From Megascapheus bottae (taxonomy: Eukaryota > Chordata > Mammalia > Rodentia > Geomyidae): a stretch of DNA of 64,000 nucleotides. Location: NCBI GenBank assembly GCA_024803745.1, contig JANJXV010000013.1:55460501-55524500 (forward strand). The letters are read 5' to 3'. The notes under the pieces are model-generated. The model had not been told where the DNA came from. It was given only the letters and a program-made list of their open reading frames with translations, and ran no database searches. The first letter of the stretch is position 1; each line of letters starts with the position of its first letter. Shown here piece by piece: positions 10,290 through 20,591 of this stretch. Both the position numbers and the translations under genes were made by a program.

Positions 10290-10450
10290 TCTGGGGACAA
10301 GCAGATTTTTTTTTTTCAAACAAAGCTTGCCAAATGTGCACATACCCCACCCCGGTCTGGGCCAGATGCAAAAAGTCTTTTCAAATCGGTTTGAAGGAAA
10401 ATAAATGAGCCCACGCTGAGCCTTCAATAAATCTTTGCGTAGCCACCGGG
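10290..10450. promoter_or_regulatory. Conserved-noncoding-like block
   Basis: TTCAAACAAAGCTTGCCAAA (TCF/LEF-like TTCAAAC and a CCAAA word), CAAATCGGTTTGAAGG and GGAAAATAAATGAGCCC, ending with TTCAATAAATCTTTGCG. The AATAAA words lack any upstream coding region, so a polyadenylation site is not called. Confidence 0.3.
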
Positions 10451-11117
10451 GTGAGTTTTGGACCCAATGAAGGGCCCAGTGTATGGCTTATGAATGACAC
10501 CCACAGAGGAGTCTCCCCCACTCTCCTCTCCCCTCCACCCCCAGCCCAAGTTCAAATCCGACGTTCGTGTTTTAAGACAAAGGAACCTTTGGGCCTTCCT
10601 TCCCCTCTGAGAGGAAGTTGCGGTGAAATATTTGTCGTGCTGGGCTCTGTGTGTGACGGGGAAGCATGTCTCCTGGCCAGGGCCTGTCTCCAGTTGATCC
10701 ATGAGCCCATGGCCCCCCACCCCTGCCCTGCCTGCCTGTCCCCACCCTGCCCCGCTCCCCCCACCCCGCTGGCCCTTGGGTCTCTGGAAATCTGTCTCCT
10801 TAGATGTTCACCTGGCCCTAGGAGGTCAGCTTAGCTCTCATGGGTGGCCTTCCCCTCGGGGGGCGGGGGTCCGGGTCTCTAGGAGGAGACCTCCAGGGCA
10901 GGTGTGAGGCTCTGCCTCTACTTTCTCTCCTCTGGATCTTGACTGAGGCTCAACAGCCAGAGATGGGGCAGCCCCTCTTCCCAGCCTGACAGAGCCCAGG
11001 GAAGACAGCCACCTGAGCATCTGCCCATTTCTGCCTCCTGTCTTTTGTGGGTGAATTTTGAAAAACAATGAAAGAGTTAAATATGCTGGGGTTTTTTTTT
11101 CTGATGAAAATGACCCA
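10451..11117. other. Unique noncoding sequence
   Basis: GC-rich in the middle, with an AT-rich end (11050-11100) reading GTGAATTTTGAAAAACAATG. No gene or repeat family recognised. Confidence 0.5.
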
Positions 11118-11340
11118 TGTCGGTTGCCAAGGGCTTATACCTGCCATCCTAGCTACTCAGGAGACCATGACCTGGGGATCAGGGTTCAAAGCCTGCCCAG
11201 GCAAAAAAGTTCATGATACTCTTATCTCCAGTTAACTAACAAGAGCCAGAAGTGGAGCTGTGGCTCAAGCGGTAGAGTGGCTAGCGTTGAACACAGGGGC
11301 CGTGCTGAGGCCCTGAGTTCAAGCCTCAGGACCAGCTCGC
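11118..11340 (+). mobile_element. Composite geomyoid SINE, full length
   Basis: Plus orientation: CCATCCTAGCTACTCAGGAG, GATCAGGGTTCAAAGCCTGC, CAGGCAAAAAAGTTCATG, CTCTTATCTCCAGTTAACTA, CCAGAAGTGGAGCTGTGGCT, CAAGCGGTAGAGTGGCTAGC and CCCTGAGTTCAAGCCTCAGG. It shows the B1-like head, linker and tRNA-like tail in order. Confidence 0.85.
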
Positions 11341-11830
11341 ACGTGGGCATGAGCATGCACTCCCACTCCCATCGCCCCGACCCTGGCACACTCCTTGCAA
11401 ACATGGTCTTTGACAGTTGCGCTTTGAGGCTTGGCCATGTGTGATTGGATGGGAAGGAGGAGGCCTGGACTGGGCAGAGCTGGCAGAGTCCAGGCAGCAG
11501 GAGTGGCTACATCTGAACGCCCAAGAGACAGCCTTGGAGTTTGTCCTGTCGACACTGGAAGTCAGTGGAAATGCCCCCCCCCCCCCGACCCCAGTGCTGG
11601 GCTGGACCTCAGAACTCCCCCCGCGCTCACAGAGCCACCTGATCCAAAGCCGTGAGCACGGCGATGTGTCTACATCTGGCCTGGAAGAGGATCTGCCCCA
11701 TGCGAGCTGGAGTGGGGGCTGGGGCTCTCAGGAGCGGGGGCTCGGGGTCCACTCCCAGGCAGGTCGTGCTTCAGGCTGGTGGGCTCGTGTATCAACTAAC
11801 TCAGTAGGGGATGAACGGACCAACGAGCTC
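11341..11830. other. Unique noncoding sequence
   Basis: No recognisable gene or mobile element. A C-run of 13 lies near 11574-11586. Confidence 0.5.
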
Positions 11831-12131
11831 CCATCCACTCAGCCTTCCACCCAACCAGCCATCTACCCCCTCAACTAATGAACAACCAGCCAGCTAGCCA
11901 GCTAGCCCCCCCCAAACAACTGAGCAACCCTCCCCCTTTACACCCAACTATCTAACACCTACCCAAGCGCCTATCTACCCACTCATCCAACTAACCAACC
12001 AAATAACCAGTCAACTAACCAATCAACCAACCTACAAAACAACCAACCAGCCATCCAAACCAGCCATCTACCTAGCCAACTAACCATCCATCTGCCCATC
12101 CAGCCATATATCCACCAGTTGCTCATTCATC
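11831..12131 (+). repeat. Degenerate CAAC/CATC/CTAC repeat
   Basis: Loose four-base periodicity of CCAACCAACC, CCAGCCATC, CAGCTAGCC and CAACTAACC words, ending in CATCTGCCCATCCAGCC. It appears to be a decayed tetranucleotide array related to the CCAT arrays elsewhere. Confidence 0.8.
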
Positions 12132-12640
12132 CGTACCCTGCCTTCTGTCCACCCTCAACCAACCAAACCAGCTTTTCCCCTGCCCTCCTTTCCCTGCCAT
12201 TGCCTTCCTTTGTGAACAGAGAACAGATCTTGCTGCCTCTGAAATATCCTTGACCACAAATGCCTTTGGCCTGTTCCGTCTGGGTGTGGACAGCACTGGT
12301 CTTCTGCTGAGAGAGCCCTGGTGTGGCCCTCTGGACACAACCATCTTGCACTCAGAGATGGCTGACCTCTGTAGGTGTTTCCAGAACACTTGACGAGCCA
12401 TGTCTAGGTAGGGCAGGCCTTGGGCCTGTCCTGGACTCCGTGTGCCTCTCGGCACACTGCATATTGTAGGAGGAATTACAGCTAAGTGCTGCGAATTCCA
12501 GCACCCATCCATGCATCCTGTCAATGTGGGCTGAGACCCTGGTGCTCTAGAGACCCTGGATCTGTACTCTGAGGACAAGTTTCTTCACCTAGGTTTGCCA
12601 AAGGGCAGCAATGTCTACCTAGGAGGGCATGGACAGCAGA
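12132..12640. other. Unique noncoding sequence between two tetranucleotide arrays
   Basis: Nonrepetitive. A minus-strand open frame of about 150 codons spans it, but it shows no recognisable domain and runs into the flanking repeat, so it is not called a gene. Confidence 0.5.
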
Positions 12641-13602
12641 GATGGATGGGTAGATGATGGATGATGATGGATGCGTGGATGGGTAGGTGGATGGGTGGGT
12701 GGGTGGATGATGGGTGGGTGATGGAGTATGGATGGATGGATGGGTGATGGATGGATGGGTGGATGGATGGATGGATGGGTGGTTAGGTGATGGATGGATG
12801 GATGGATGGATGGATGGGTGGGTGATGGATGGGTGGATGGATAGGTGGATGGGTGGTTAGATGATGGATGGGTGGATGGATGATGGGTGGGTGATGGATG
12901 GATGGATGGATGGGTGGATGGGTGGTTAGGTGATGGATGGGTGGATGGATGATAGGTGGGTGATGGATGGATGGATGGGTGGATGGGTGGTTAGGTGATG
13001 GATGGATGGACGGATGGATGGGTGGGTGATGGATGGGTGGATGGATGGGTGGATGGGTGGTTAGGTGATGGATGGGTGGATGGATGATAGGTGGGTGATG
13101 GATGGGTGGATGGATGGGTAGATGGGTGGTTAGGTGATGGATGGGTGGATGGATGATAGGTGGGTGATGGATGGATGGATGGGTGGATGGGTGGTTAGGT
13201 GATGGATGGGTGGATGGATGGATGGGTGGGTGATGGATGGGTGGATGGATGGGTGATGGATGATAGGTGGGTGATGGATGGATGGATGGATGGATGGGTG
13301 GATGGGTGGTTAGGTGATGGATGGGTGGATGGATGGATGGGTGGATGAATGGGTGGATGAGTGGTTAGGTGATGGATGGGTGGATGGATGATGGGTGGGT
13401 GATGGATGGATGGATGGATGGATGGATGGGTGGATGGGTGGTTAGGTGATGGATGGGTGGATGGATGATGGGTGGGTGATGGATGGATGGATGGATGGAT
13501 GGGTAGGTGATGGATGGGTGGATGAATGATGGTTAGATGGATGATGAGTGGGTGGATGATAGATGACTGAATGATGGACAGATGATACATGGATGATGGG
13601 TA
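12641..13602 (+). repeat. GGAT tetranucleotide array (about 0.96 kb)
   Basis: GGATGGATGGGTGGATGG-type units with a secondary period of tens of bases marked by GGTGGTTAGGTGATGG, which recurs roughly ten times. Occasional GATAGG and GACGG variants are present. Confidence 0.95.
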
Positions 13603-13974
13603 AATTGGTGAGGAGGGATAGAGAGATGAAAGGGAAGAGATCAAGGTGTGAACTCCTCAATTCCTCCCCACAGGAACTCAAGAAGTTGGATGACTTGCTC
13701 CACCAGCCACACTGGAAGCAGCTGGCCCTCTCCCCGAGGCCAACCTTTCCAGTTCAGGGAGGGGGGTTTTCCCTCAGGGCCATGGGGGACAGCTTGCATG
13801 TCCTGACCAGAAGCCACCTCCCTCCTCCCAATCTCCCCAGCTATAGCCCATGAGATGTCTTGTCTCCAGGTTTCTGGCTGGCTTTCCAGCTCCCACGGAC
13901 TCAGAATCTTATTTTGGACCCAATTCTACCCCATGCAGAGGTTGTTGGAGTTCTGGCAATATACAGAGTCCAGG
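13603..13974. other. Unique spacer between inverted GGAT and CCAT arrays
   Basis: About 370 bp of ordinary GC-rich sequence separates the GGAT array from a CCAT array on the same strand. No gene recognised. Confidence 0.5.
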
Positions 13975-14145
13975 CTTCACCACTTATCCACCCACCCAAC
14001 CATCTATCCATCTATTCATCCAGCCACCAAGTTTTGGCCACCCATCTATTAATCCTCCATCCATCATCCACGCCCCATCCACCTGTTGGTTCGTCCATCT
14101 GCCATCGACTCACCCACATCTCCTCAGCATCTACCCATCCGTTCT
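13975..14145 (+). repeat. Degenerate CCAT/CATC array
   Basis: CACCCACCCAACCATC, CTATCCATCTATTCATCC, CCATCCATCATCCACG and similar words with strong decay. It is in opposite orientation to the GGAT array that ends 370 bp upstream. Confidence 0.8.
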
Positions 14146-14639
14146 CAGCTGCCCTCCGGTTGTTCAGCTCTCTGGCTCACCAGGACCTGGGTGAGTGAAG
14201 GGGTTGATGCCTCTGTGAAGCCCTTTGGCATGAAAGATGGGATCTGGAGATCCAGATGCTTTCCCTGCCTTAGGTGGCCATTTGGGAAGTGGATCCCATA
14301 TCGGGGAGGCCTCACCTTGGCTGGTCTTCCTGCTGTGTCTCTGGGCCCGAGTCCTGTATGTGCACCAGGCAGGCCCCACGAAGGTGAAGCCGTTTCTGAG
14401 ATTCTGCCCCACCAGGGAACAGGATCCTCAGGTACAGAGACAGCCCTGCTCATACACCTGCTCATTCATCCCCCACCACCACTCATTTGCTCGCTCATTC
14501 ATTCCCTCATTGCATCAGCGTTGCAACTTCCTTCAGGGCTGGGCTGGGCCCCCCGCTCTTCCTCTTGGGCTCCTGTGGTTGGGTCTGAGTCAGTCCTGGG
14601 GCAGCGGAGGAGGAGGTGAAAGAGTGAATGAGGTGCAGA
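14146..14639. other. Unique noncoding sequence
   Basis: Nothing recognisable apart from a short CATTC-rich patch at about 14455-14515. Confidence 0.45.
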
Positions 14640-14790
14640 CAGTGGAACCAGACAGTGCGGGTTTGACCTGACTGTCGTGCATGGTAGATGAGCTCTTGGA
14701 CAGGGTGGCTCACATCCTGCCCCCACCTTAGCTTTTGCATCTGCAGAAGGGGGACAGGCGCATATTCCTCCTGAGGCCTCCATGCACAGC
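14640..14790 (+). mobile_element. MIR fragment
   Basis: Follows MIR order: GTGGAACCAGACAGTGCGGG, TTTGACCTGACTGTCGTGC, TAGATGAGCTCTTGGACAGG, a decayed region, then TAGCTTTTGCATCTGCAGAA and GGGGGACAGGCGCATATTCC. Confidence 0.6.
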
Positions 14791-15447
14791 CATGGACCCC
14801 ACACACACCTGCCACGGGGGCCGTTCGTCTGACGATGGACAGGAGCTATCTTCTTGGGGAAAATGAGCACATGTGAGGGCTTAAAGGCCCCCCTCCCCAA
14901 ACCTCCGTCCATTCTCATCCCTAAAACCTCTTTCCACCCTCAGTCAGGTCCCAACAGCCTCCCCTGGCTGTGAATCAGAGCCCAGCCTGCCACGTTCACA
15001 CCTGGGAATTGGATTTGAAGATAATGAAAATTTCCAAGGGGAAATATGCTGGCATGGTGACCACAAGTGAGGCCAGGATGGAGCTGCCTCCGGCCAAGCC
15101 TGTGGGGCTTCTTAAAGGGACCACCCTGGCCTGTATTCTCTCCCTCCCTCCCTCCATTCCCTCCCTCATGTACAGAACAACACAATAGTAAAAGCAAATG
15201 TGTGTGAATTTCTGGGCCAGCATGATTCCACCTGTGCTAAGTTATTCTATTTTCTAGTTATTTAGTTGTTTTTTAAGTTACTTTTCAAATAAGCTATTGA
15301 GTCTTTGCCCAGGGCAAGCCTTGGACTAGAGCCCACCCACACCCGCTGATGCCTCGGGTCCAGCTGAGGCTGTGGGCATGAGCCATGGCCTTAATTTGTT
15401 GCTGCACCTTAGACTCGTTTCAAACCAACTTGTGATCTTCCTGAGAC
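14791..15447. other. Unique noncoding sequence, AT-rich in part
   Basis: Contains a short CCCT run (about 15140-15165) and the AT-rich stretch 15230-15300 (TTATTCTATTTTCTAGTTAT and following). A plus-orientation SINE head may be present in badly decayed form near 15310-15447, but I cannot align it reliably. Confidence 0.4.
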
Positions 15448-15578
15448 TCATCTCCAATTAAGCTCTAGAAAATGGGAAGTGGGGTTTGGCTCAAGGGTAG
15501 GGTGGTAGCCTTGAGCTAAAGAGCTCAGGGACAGCGTCCAGGCCAAGTTCAAGCCCCATGACCCCCCCACACAAAAAA
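15448..15578 (+). mobile_element. SINE tail half
   Basis: Plus orientation from the linker onward: ACTCATCTCCAATTAAGCTC, GGAAGTGGGGTTTGGCTCAA, TAGGGTGGTAGCCTTGAGCT, AAAGAGCTCAGGGACAGCGT and GTTCAAGCCCCATGACCCC. Its B1-like head is missing or decayed. Confidence 0.75.
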
Positions 15579-15690
15579 GTCTCATGGACTTTAGTGCCCA
15601 GGCTGGCTTTAAGCCATGATCCTCCGATCTCAGCCTCCCGAGTAGCTAGGATGACAGGCGTGAGCCACTGACACCCGGGTTACATACATG
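15579..15690 (-). mobile_element. SINE head half, inverted against the preceding copy
   Basis: AGTCTCATGGACTTTAGTGC, CCAGGCTGGCTTTAAGCC, ATCTCAGCCTCCCGAGTAGC and GACAGGCGTGAGCCACTGAC are the antisense of the B1-like head. The two halves abut tail-to-linker across a short A-rich junction. Confidence 0.75.
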
Positions 15691-15809
15691 TCCTTTATCA
15701 GGTTCAGGGTGGTGGTTTCATCTGCATTCTGCCGGGGTCCTCTCTGTATTACTGGTGGGGGTCCCGGGAGGTTTCCTTTACCCTGTTCCTGTGCGAGAGT
15801 GTGTTGTTG

Positions 15810-16026
15810 ACTCCTTGTGTGTGCAGCGGGCCTGCAGTTTGAGCTCGGGGCTTCATGCTCCCTCTTAGCTTTTTCACCCAAGGTTGGCGCCCTACCTCTT
15901 GAACCACGGCTTCACGTTCAGCTCTCTGCTGGTTAATTGGAAATCACCCACCCAGGCTAGTTTCAAACTTAGACCCTCGGATCTCAGCTCCTGAGTATCT
16001 GGAATTCGACAGGCGTGAGCCCCAGT
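15810..16026 (-). mobile_element. Composite geomyoid SINE, near full length
   Basis: Minus orientation: CAGTTTGAGCTCGGGGCTTC, CTCTTAGCTTTTTCACCCAA, TTGAACCACGGCTTCACG, TCTGCTGGTTAATTGG, CAGGCTAGTTTCAAACTTAG, GGATCTCAGCTCCTGAGTAT and GACAGGCGTGAGCCCCAG. Confidence 0.75.
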
Positions 16027-16429
16027 ATACAGCCACACAGAGTCGGCACCCCAGGAACATCCTCCATCCCGTGAGGGGGTAAAGTTTGTCTCCTACTTTC
16101 TGAATCCCATTGCCAACAGCTGTTGTCTTTAGGACAGAGCCAGCACAGGATTTGGAGAGGGCACCCCATCTTCAGTCTGGACCAGCCAGTTCCCTAATAC
16201 CACAGCCACCACGTCCTCACCTGCCAAGCTGGTGTCTGTGCAGTTGTGGGTTTCCAGCTTTCCCCTGGCGATGCTGGGGCCCCAGAGCCAGATCGTCAGC
16301 CCCCCCCCGAGCTGCTCAAGCTCCCTTCCCAATCTGATGGATCTCCCAAAGCAAGGCCCCTTCCTTGTGACCCTCTGCCCGCCACCCCAACCCAGCATCT
16401 GGGCCTGACTTTCCATGCTGCCCTGCTGG
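16027..16429. other. Unique noncoding sequence
   Basis: No gene or repeat recognised. A C-rich tract lies near 16300-16313. Confidence 0.45.
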
Positions 16430-16725
16430 CCGTCCACAGACGTTCCCAGCTGGTCCCAGCTGCTCTCTTTCCCCTCTAATATGTTTATTCCCACTCATAA
16501 ATCCTGCAGGCCAGTCAGGCTGCAGTGCGCATGGCTAGTAAATACGGAATCTGTTCCTCAGCTCCAAAGGGCGTGAATGGTAATGCTGTCTTGTCTCCAG
16601 CCGTGAGGCCCTCTGCCACCTTCTTTGATTCCTTAACCTTGCTGCCGGCCTGTATGGAACTGGACTCCTTCTCCCGGTCCATCAAACATGCATTTCCAGG
16701 AGTTTATTAGCATCCTCCCTCCCTC
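16430..16725. promoter_or_regulatory. Conserved-noncoding-like block
   Basis: TCTAATATGTTTATTCCCAC (forkhead-like TGTTTA), CATAAATCCTGCAGG, GTAAATACGGAATCTG, CGTGAATGGTAATGC, TTTGATTCCTTAACC and AGGAGTTTATTAGCATCC. The words are nonrepetitive and look little decayed. It ends at a short CCCT run. Conservation is inferred only. Confidence 0.4.
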
Positions 16726-18511
16726 CCTCCCTCCTGGCAGGGCGGAGCTGCGGCCAGGCCCGGGGAAGGGTGACCAGGACTTTCTCTCCTGTCTGCTGGA
16801 GGTGGAGCAGATCTCCACAGAGGGCCTGCCATAACCGATTCCCTTTGTTGTGTCACCGTCTTCCCTGGGGCTCTTTAGTGGTCAATGTACTCTGGGATGA
16901 CTTGGGGACAAAAATCCAGTCTGGCCCAGACAGTAAATCTAGCCTCCATTCAGACATGCTAAATGCAGGCTTTCTACCTATTGTCACGGGCTCTCTAGCA
17001 GTGCCACCCTGCAAGGGCGTGTGTCAATAAATTACTCCCCGCTCTAGACCCGCTGCCCTGCCCGGATGCAGAGGGCTGCCACCGCCCCCAGGGGGACAGG
17101 AGCCCGTCACCTGAGCTGGGCAGAAACCCCCGCCTGGACCTCGGGTCTCAGCGTTGTTTGGGAGACATTTGCCACCAGAGAGAGGCATCAGCCACGCTTT
17201 CTTGGTCTGAGGTAGAGCCTCATCCTGGTCCAGGAGACTCAGGGTGCAGGCCCTGGCTCCCCATGCACCTCCTCATACCCTGGGGAGCCCCGCTGACCCC
17301 CTCCTCAGCCGCAAGCTGGGCGCAGCAGAGGCACAGCGTGTCCAGCAGGAAAGAGGAAGGGTCTTTTTCACAGCATCCTCTAGCGAGCACTTCATTGGCT
17401 GGGAGTGGGCCTCCAAGACCACTTCTGACCAATCAGAGGCCTGCATGATAGATTCTGGTCACTTGCCCTGTCTCTGGCTGGGAGACTGGAAGTCTCACCC
17501 AAAGGAAGGGGCAGCCATCTTCCCAGGGAGTCTGGGCCGTGGTGCCCAGAGGAGGGCGACTGGCAGGGCACAGAGATCCAGCTGTGGTGTTGAAGCAAGG
17601 CCTGAGAGACCTGGGGTCTATGGCTGTGGTGTCACACCCATGGCCACTGGGGCCCCCACTTAGGAGGGGTCCCCATGTTTCCTTTCTCCAGGAGAGACTG
17701 TGGGGCAGGCTCACCGGTGTGTTGATGGCCTGAAACCTCCAGGGTGCAGCTGCTGCAGAGACGGGGCCCAGAAAAAGGACTGCAGCCTCAGCAGATGCTT
17801 AAACTCTGAATTTCAGGCCATGGCCTGTGGAAAGGGGGCCATGGGGTGTGGCCGAGTCCTAGCCCCGGCCCCCATCTTTCTGACTGCCCAAAGCATGGCT
17901 TGGGCATCATCAGTCTCCCAGCTGATGTTGCAAACGTGGTGACAATGTGACACCATTGTGACGTTCCAGGTAACAACTTAAGTCAGCCCTCCGTGCTTCC
18001 TCTGCTTCTCCTGCCTGAGCCCACGCGCAGTGGGCCGTGAGTGGGGGCCCCCGTCTGCAACGCCCACATTTAGCTCTCCGACTCCCCCGGTAGCAGTCTC
18101 TGAGGTGACTGGCCTCCGTCCCGGGGCTGGGGGGTGCACCATCTGCTCCTTTCCACCCTTTGAACCTCCGCCCATTTCCCACCTCTGTTGTGAATTCTTA
18201 GAAGTTCTTTCTATAGAAGTGTCATCTTCCACTTCTTGGGGCCCGGGGTTTCCTGTGTCCGTGGCAAACTCCGCCACAGGGCTTGGGTTTTGTGTGTTGG
18301 TTTAGTCCATCCTTTCTGGCTGTTCTTGTAGGCTTTATGCAGAAGTGGTGTGCCTTCTTGATCTCACTTTGGGTCTTGAACTTAAGCAGAAGTGCTTGCT
18401 CCCTTTCTGCAGATGTGATGAGAGGCTCCCTGTGTCTCAGTTGCCTTGGTAAAGCTGATGTTCCAGACTCACAGATTTATGGGTTTTTTTCCTCCTTTTC
18501 TCAGTCTTCAG
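16726..18511. other. Unique noncoding sequence
   Basis: GC-rich without repeats up to about 17900, then AT-richer. The 18180-18500 stretch (TGTTGTGAATTCTTAGAAGT and CTGTTCTTGTAGGCTTTATG) has no identifiable family. Overlapping open frames on both strands show no domain. Confidence 0.45.
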
Positions 18512-18757
18512 ATTTTTTTTTTTTTTGGTAGGTCATGGGGCTTGGACTCTGGGCCTGGGCGTTGCCTCTGAGCTCTTCAGCTCAAGGCTACTGCCCTACC
18601 CCTGGAGCCACAGCCCCACTTCCTGTTTTCTAGTGATTGATTGGAGATAAGAGTCTCATGTTCTTTAGTGTCTGGGCTGGCTTTGAACTGCGATCCTCAG
18701 ATCTCAGCCTCCTGAGTAGCTAGGATGACAGCCCTGAGCCACTGCGTCTGGCTTACA
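18512..18757 (-). mobile_element. Composite geomyoid SINE, full length
   Basis: Starts with T12 (antisense poly-A). GGCTTGGACTCTGGGCCTGG, CTCTTCAGCTCAAGGCTACT, CTACCCCTGGAGCCACAG, TTTCTAGTGATTGATTGGAG, ATAAGAGTCTCATGTTC, GGCTTTGAACTGCGATCC, TCAGCCTCCTGAGTAGCTAG and CCTGAGCCACTGCGTCTGGC follow. It is one of the best-preserved copies in the window. Confidence 0.88.
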
Positions 18758-18834
18758 GATTTGTTCTTAAACTCTGTCTCTACCAGGTCTGTGTTTTTCT
18801 TCTGTCCCAGCAGTCTACCTGTTCCTGCACAGAT

Positions 18835-19386
18835 ACCACATCATTTGCTTTTGAAAATACTGGGATTTGAACTCAGGGCCTTGTACCTACTAGGCAGGTA
18901 CTTGCCATTTGAACCACAATACTAGCTGTTTTTGCTTGAGTTATTTTTCCTTTTTTGTAAGTTTTGAATTGTTACTATAAAGATGATATACAGAGGGATT
19001 ACAGTTACATAAGTACTTTTTTTGGACAATATCAGCCCTTTCCTTGCTCTCTCCCAGTTTTTCCCTTCTATTCTCTCCCATAAGGTGTATAGTTCATTTT
19101 TTTTTTCTTGCCAGTCCTGGGCTTGAGGTCAGGGCCTGAGCACTGTCCGTGGCTTTTCTCAAGGCTAGAGCTCTACCACTTGAGCCTCAGCACCACTTCC
19201 GGCTTTTTTAAAATTTATGTGGTACTGAAGAATTGAACCTGGGTCTTTGTGTATGTTAGGCGAGCACTCTACCATTCTTGAGATGAACTCTCAAGAATGT
19301 TTTGGCTGGGCTGGTCTCAAACTGCAATCCTCCCTATACCAGCCTCCTAACAGCAAGGATTGCAGGCATGAGCCATTGCACCCAGA
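18835..19386 (-). mobile_element. Older SINE split by nested insertions
   Basis: The tRNA-like part lies at 18850-18950 (ACTGGGATTTGAACTCAGGG, CTAGGCAGGTACTTGCCATT, TTTGCTTGAGTTATTTTTCC) and the 7SL-like part at 19290-19386 (TGGCTGGGCTGGTCTCAAAC, CAATCCTCCCTATACC, GGCATGAGCCATTGCACCC). They look like the two ends of one older minus-strand SINE. Between them are an AT-rich piece of unknown family (18951-19096) and the ID/Geo SINE at 19097-19283. Confidence 0.5.
19097..19283 (-). mobile_element. ID/Geo-type SINE (IDL-Geo-like)
   Basis: Minus orientation. The tail is CTTGCCAGTCCTGGGCTTGA, GGTCAGGGCCTGAGCACTGT and GAGCTCTACCACTTGAGCC, with CACTTCCGGC as the antisense of 'gccggaagtg'. The ID head follows: ATTGAACCTGGGTCTTTGTG (antisense B box) and GGCGAGCACTCTACCATTC. 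It shares its architecture with the plus copy at 34260. Confidence 0.75.
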
Positions 19387-19719
19387 CCGGAGATTTTAGT
19401 ATTCATGGCTCAGCAATCTTTCTGTCGGTTATGTATATATCCAGACACAAGCTGAGACCAGACAGGCAGTGCTCACGGGGCAAGGACAGACTCCCCCACT
19501 TCACAAGCTGGCTGTGAGGACCCGGATACTGGAGCAGAGGCTATTCAGGCCCTGCGCCCCTGCACCTGGAGGTCCCCGTGGGCTCCACAAGGCCCACAGC
19601 ACCTTCTCCTTTGCTGGCTGGTCATCAGGTGCCTGGCACAGCCGGCCTCGCGTGCTCAGGCTGACATCGAGTGTAGGAGCTTTCATCTCTTATTTCATCA
19701 GCTGTCTTCTCGGTTCCTG

Positions 19720-19768
19720 CAGCCTCCTGAGTAGCTAGGATTACAGGCAAGAATCACCAGCCTGCCTG
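19720..19768 (-). mobile_element. B1-like SINE fragment
   Basis: CAGCCTCCTGAGTAGCTAGG, then ATTACAGGCAAGAATCACC, is the antisense head of the composite SINE. The rest is absent. Confidence 0.65.
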
Positions 19769-20591
19769 CCACACAACGGCTGTTTTCTGGTCAGAAGTCA
19801 TCTCCTTCATTGGGTCTTATGTCCACCAGCCTGACTCAAGGGGGGGGGGGGCAGCTGCCAGAGTCAGAACACCAACTCTGGGGCTGTGTTGGAAAATGTC
19901 TGCTAGGATCCTAACCCACTCTCCTCTGCTCTGGGTCTCTGGTTGCACTGGGACAAAGCCCTTCTTCTAACCCCTTTCTTTGGGACTGTCCCAGCACTCC
20001 ATCTTCAAGTTCCTCCTCCTTTCTGCATTCTGTTGGTGGTTCATTCTGTTTCCATCTTTTCTCCCGCAGCGCTGTCTCCGTTGCTTGTTCTGTTCGTGGA
20101 ATGCAGATTCAGTGGTGGAACTGGGCAGTCGCAGTGAGCACCCCTCCCCCCCCCCCCCCCCCCCCCCGTCCTGTCCTACCCGTGAGTGACTGGCGGCTGC
20201 TGGAATCTCCAGCTGCCATTGTGGGGCGATTTTTCTTTGACTTATTTCGGGGCAGGGGGGTCCCCAGCTTGGTTGTCATCTGCAGTTCCAGTCCAGCTTC
20301 ATTCACTCCAGGGGCTTTTCCTTCTCTCACAAGAACTGGCATGAGGCAGTCTGCACATGTACAAATTGTACCGAGCAGAAACTGCTTAGCCAACCCCAGC
20401 AATGGGTACAATTTTCCTTAGACAGAAATGAAAGTGAATTTTCCAGAAACTCAAGGAAGAGGTTGGCCCTCGGATCCCTCGGCAGCCTGTACCTATGGTT
20501 TGAAAACAAAACAAAACAAAAAAATGTCTTATAAACTTCTTCCCAGGTCTTTAATGCTAGCAGAAAGAGCCTCATTGGAAGGGGTTTGGGG
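19769..20591. other. Unique noncoding sequence with homopolymer runs
   Basis: G-run near 19841-19852 and a 22-base C-run at 20146-20167. Otherwise nonrepetitive, with no recognisable gene. Confidence 0.5.

Noticed and set aside
12641..13602. CRISPR-like regular repetition
   Set aside because: Continuous short tandem repeat with no unique spacers, in a mammalian context.
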